Shown piece after piece: positions 61,983-64,000 of a DNA stretch of 64,000 nucleotides. Location of the stretch: positions 248,001 to 312,000 of the forward strand of contig CAVZTA010000019.1 in the NCBI GenBank assembly GCA_963778025.1, read 5' to 3'. Under the pieces are notes generated by a model. That model was not told the origin of the DNA and did not search any database. It worked only from the letters and a program-made list of their open reading frames with translations. Made by a program: the position numbers and the translations under genes. Every line of letters starts with the position of its first letter. The stretch's first letter is position 1. Source of the stretch: CAVZTA01 sp963778025. Lineage in GTDB: Bacteria > Chloroflexota > Limnocylindria > Limnocylindrales > CSP1-4.

Positions 61983-62377
61983 GGCGTGGGCCGCGACCGG
62001 ACGGCGTCGGCCTCCACCTCGACACGCAGCGACGGCGTCATCAGGCCGGCCACGAGCACCAGCGTCGCCGCCGGGCGGACATGCCGGAAGAGGTCGCCAT
62101 GCACGGCCGTGACCGCCGCGATGTCCGCGCGATCGACGAGATACATCCGCGTCCGGACGACGTCGCTGAGCTCGAACCCGGCTTCGGTCAGCGCGCCCTC
62201 GACGATGGCCCACGCCGCCAGCGCCTGGGCGCCCGCGTCATCGGGATGACGCGACTCGCCGTCCGGCCCGGCGTCGGTCGTGCCGGCGACCCAGCACGCA
62301 TCGCCGACGACGAGCGCCCGCGAGTAGCCGGCCGATGCCTCCCACGGACCCCCGCTGGAGACGTGGCGGCGTGTCAT
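61979..62377 (-). CDS. RidA (YjgF/YER057c) family protein
   Basis: A 132-residue RidA-fold protein: SSGGPWEASAGYSRALVVGD, CWVAGTTDAGPDGESRHPDD, ALAAWAIVEGALTEAGFELS, VVRTRMYLVDRADIAAVTAV and the end RPAATLVLVAGLMTPSLRVE. RidA proteins hydrolyse reactive enamine/imine intermediates. The active-site Arg before the last strands (R in VVRTRMY) is present. Its stop overlaps the dgoD GTG, so it probably acts on the same pathway. It lies 20 bp after the M20 peptidase. Confidence 0.9.
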   Translation of the reverse strand: MTRRHVSSGGPWEASAGYSRALVVGDACWVAGTTDAGPDGESRHPDDAGAQALAAWAIVEGALTEAGFELSDVVRTRMYLVDRADIAAVTAVHGDLFRHVRPAATLVLVAGLMTPSLRVEVEADAVRSRPTP

Positions 62378-62397
62378 CGGACCTGCGACCGGGACCG

Positions 62398-63669
62398 TCA
62401 GGCGGCCGCCGGACCGGCGCCGGCGCCGGCCGTCGCACCCGCCCGACCGCCCGCGAGCCGCTCCCGCCGCCAGGCCGCGATCTCGGGATCCCGTCCGATC
62501 GACGCGAGGAGTCCGGCGAGCAGCGTGGTCCGCGGCACGATCGAGGAGACCTCCAGGTACTCGCCGGGCGAGTGGTCGAGCCCGCCGATGGGCCCCAGCC
62601 CGTCGATCGTCGGCACCCCGATGCCGGCCGTCGTGTTCCCATCGGACGCGCCGCCCGTCGCCGTGTCCTGCAGCTCGAACCCGAGCCGCGACGCCAGCTC
62701 CACGGCGTGGTCCACGAGCCGCCCGGATCGTTCCAGCTTCTCCATCGGCCACCAGCGATGGGTCACGGCGAGCTCCACCGTCACGTCCGGCACGCTCGTG
62801 CGCGCCAGCACCTCGTGCAGGGAAGCTTCCGCGCCGACCAGGCCCTCGCGGGTCACCGCCCGGACGTCGACCTCGAGCTCGCAGCGTTCGGCGACGACGT
62901 TGGGGCGCGTCCCGCCCCGGATCACCCCCACGTTGAACGTGACACCCGGCGATCGGCCGTTGAGCGCGTGGAGCTCGCCGACGATCCGGGCGGCCTCGAG
63001 GATCGCGCTGCGGCCCTTCTCCGGCTCGACGCCCGCATGGGCCGCCCGCCCGTGGATCGTCACGGTCAGCGACATGATCCCCTTGCGCGACGAGACGATG
63101 TCGCCGTTCGCACGCGCGCACTCGAGCACCAGCGCGACGTCGGCCGACGGCGCCAGCGACAGGATGTGCGGCGTCGACGTCGGCGAGCCGATCTCCTCGT
63201 CCGGATTCGCGACGTAGATCAGCCGTCCCAGCGGCAGCCCGCCGAATGCTGAGCGAAGGGCCGCGATCGCGTACATCCCGCTGAGCAGGCCACCCTTCAT
63301 GTCGGTCACGCCAGGCCCACGGGCGATGCCGATGTCGTCGACGGAGAACGGCCGCTCAGCCGCGGTCCCCGCGTCGAACACCGTGTCCATGTGACCGATG
63401 CACAGGACCGTGGGGCCATCAGGCTCGGCACCCTCGAACGTGCCGATGACCGTATCCCCGAAGGTGTCGTGGGGCCGCACCTCGACCGCCGCGCCGAGCT
63501 CGGCGAAGCGCGCCGCGACCCACCGCCCGACGACGTCCACGCCGGCCTTGGTGTAGCTCCCGCAGTCGATGTCCACGAGCGTCTCGAGGTCGGTGAGGAA
63601 CGCCGGCAGCGCGCGGCTCGACGCGTCCCGGAGCGCCTCGAGCTGCGGGGTCGTGATCGGGAGATCCAT
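62398..63669 (-). CDS. M20-family metallopeptidase (carboxypeptidase G2-like)
   Basis: A 423-residue dizinc hydrolase. The metal ligands are visible in VLCIGHMDTVFDAG (His), RGPGVTDMKGGLLSGMYAIA (bridging Asp), YVANPDEEIGSPTSTPHI (catalytic Glu and metal Glu) and LVLECARANGDIVSSRKG. A dimerisation domain with AHAGVEPEKGRSAILEAARI sits in the middle, and the last His ligand is in GLDHSPGEYLEV. The family removes C-terminal amino acids, often glutamate, from peptides or folates. ATG at 63669 has TAGACT 8 nt upstream on its strand. It is first in an operon with the RidA and dgoD genes. Confidence 0.92.
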   Translation of the reverse strand: MDLPITTPQLEALRDASSRALPAFLTDLETLVDIDCGSYTKAGVDVVGRWVAARFAELGAAVEVRPHDTFGDTVIGTFEGAEPDGPTVLCIGHMDTVFDAGTAAERPFSVDDIGIARGPGVTDMKGGLLSGMYAIAALRSAFGGLPLGRLIYVANPDEEIGSPTSTPHILSLAPSADVALVLECARANGDIVSSRKGIMSLTVTIHGRAAHAGVEPEKGRSAILEAARIVGELHALNGRSPGVTFNVGVIRGGTRPNVVAERCELEVDVRAVTREGLVGAEASLHEVLARTSVPDVTVELAVTHRWWPMEKLERSGRLVDHAVELASRLGFELQDTATGGASDGNTTAGIGVPTIDGLGPIGGLDHSPGEYLEVSSIVPRTTLLAGLLASIGRDPEIAAWRRERLAGGRAGATAGAGAGPAAA

Positions 63670-63729
63670 CGCGCGCCAGTCTATCGACTCTATCGGCGGG
63701 AACCGGCGCTCGCGTAGACTCGCCGGACC
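63670..63729. promoter_or_regulatory. Divergent TAGACT promoters
   Basis: On the minus strand TAGACT (63683-63678) lies 8 nt before the peptidase ATG. On the plus strand TAGACT (63715-63720) lies 9 nt before the GTG at 63730. Both imply near-leaderless messages starting from a 60-bp shared region. Confidence 0.55.
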
Positions 63730-64000
63730 GTGCGGCTCGTCGAGATCCGACTCCTGGAAGGCCCCAACGTCTACCGGCTCGAGCCGGTCGTCAAGGTCGA
63801 GGTCGCGATCGGGCGGCGTCGCACGTGGTACGGCCAGCGGGTCCCGCCGCGGCACCTCCTCGTCCGGCTCGGGGCCGCGGTCCCGGCCCGGCTGTGGCCC
63901 GACGATGTCGCCGCCGTCGTCGCCTGGACCAAGCGACTCCGCGCCGAGCACGGCGAGGAGGCCGGACCCGTGGCGGTCCACCGGTCCAGCGACCCGGGCC
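63730..64000 (+). CDS. Mur-ligase/cyanophycin-synthetase-like protein, 3' truncated
   Basis: The first ~90 residues are visible before the window ends: (GTG)RLVEIRLLEGPNVYRLEPV, VKVEVAIGRRRTWYGQRVPP, LLVRLGAAVPARLW and VAVHRSSDPG. The opening LVEIRLLEGPNVYRLEPVVK is typical of the N-terminal domain found on Mur-ligase-family proteins related to cyanophycin synthetase. The ATP-binding and ligase domains would lie beyond base 64000, so activity cannot be judged. TAGACT precedes the GTG. Confidence 0.6.
   Translation, partial: MRLVEIRLLEGPNVYRLEPVVKVEVAIGRRRTWYGQRVPPRHLLVRLGAAVPARLWPDDVAAVVAWTKRLRAEHGEEAGPVAVHRSSDPG

Overview
The window is about 64 kb of GC-rich (roughly 70% by eye), densely packed bacterial chromosome. 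No phage, plasmid, transposase, CRISPR or rRNA genes are visible. An archaeal-type class I lysyl-tRNA synthetase, an actinobacterial-style T-box, many promoters of form TAnnnT placed 6-9 nt before an ATG/GTG, frequent GTG starts and a proton-pumping pyrophosphatase fit a high-GC Chloroflexota (Limnocylindria-like) or a deep actinobacterial lineage. That placement is inference. The content is mostly housekeeping and metabolic, so most of the novelty lies in gene fusion, regulation and intergenic repeats.

Layout. 0-9.3 kb: tail of a GluQ-type tRNA-modifying synthetase, then a trp operon on the minus strand (trpE-trpG-trpD-[trpC-trpF-trpB fused]-yjbR-trpA plus a DinB-like gene), nearly all joined by 4-base ATGA/GTGA overlaps and headed by a sigma70 promoter, a Trp-specific T-box and a terminator hairpin. 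9.4-14 kb: three tiny coupled genes including a UBP zinc finger protein, a divergent AraC/LysE exporter pair, a secreted protein, tRNA-Ser(TGA) and an aminotransferase. 14-20 kb: a MacB-like ABC exporter with HlyD-type adaptor, a broken polysaccharide deacetylase and an RDD protein. 20.5-24.8 kb: serS, lysS, greA and a DUF6812-like gene. 24.8-25.7 kb: a gene-poor stretch with two homologous ~200 bp inverted-repeat elements. 25.7-37.3 kb: argR, uppP, hppA, signal peptidase, an orphan complex-I-like membrane pair, ndk, a TPR protein, an M16 peptidase and an ECF sigma factor with a membrane-anchored beta-propeller partner. 37.4-42.7 kb: a BMP-type nucleoside ABC importer. 43.3-47.3 kb: coaX-coaBC-panB-panC, making pantothenate and CoA. 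47.4-58.7 kb: assorted genes including a TetR-controlled membrane/lipoprotein pair, glutamate dehydrogenase, DegV, an MFS carrier and gamma-glutamyltransferase. 58.7-59.4 kb: short repeats and a 131 bp direct duplication. 59.4-64 kb: a zinc-ribbon protein, an AzlCD exporter, galactonate-dehydratase/RidA/M20 peptidase genes and the start of a Mur-ligase-like gene.

Sequence quality matters throughout. About fifteen genes are interrupted by single-base indels, mostly one extra base, although strong family similarity continues in the next frame. The tRNA-Ser T-loop also has one base too many. I read these mainly as long-read consensus errors and give coordinates spanning the whole intended gene. 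The deacetylase, with many lesions, and the ABC ATPase with an in-frame TAG are the cases most likely to be genuinely broken.
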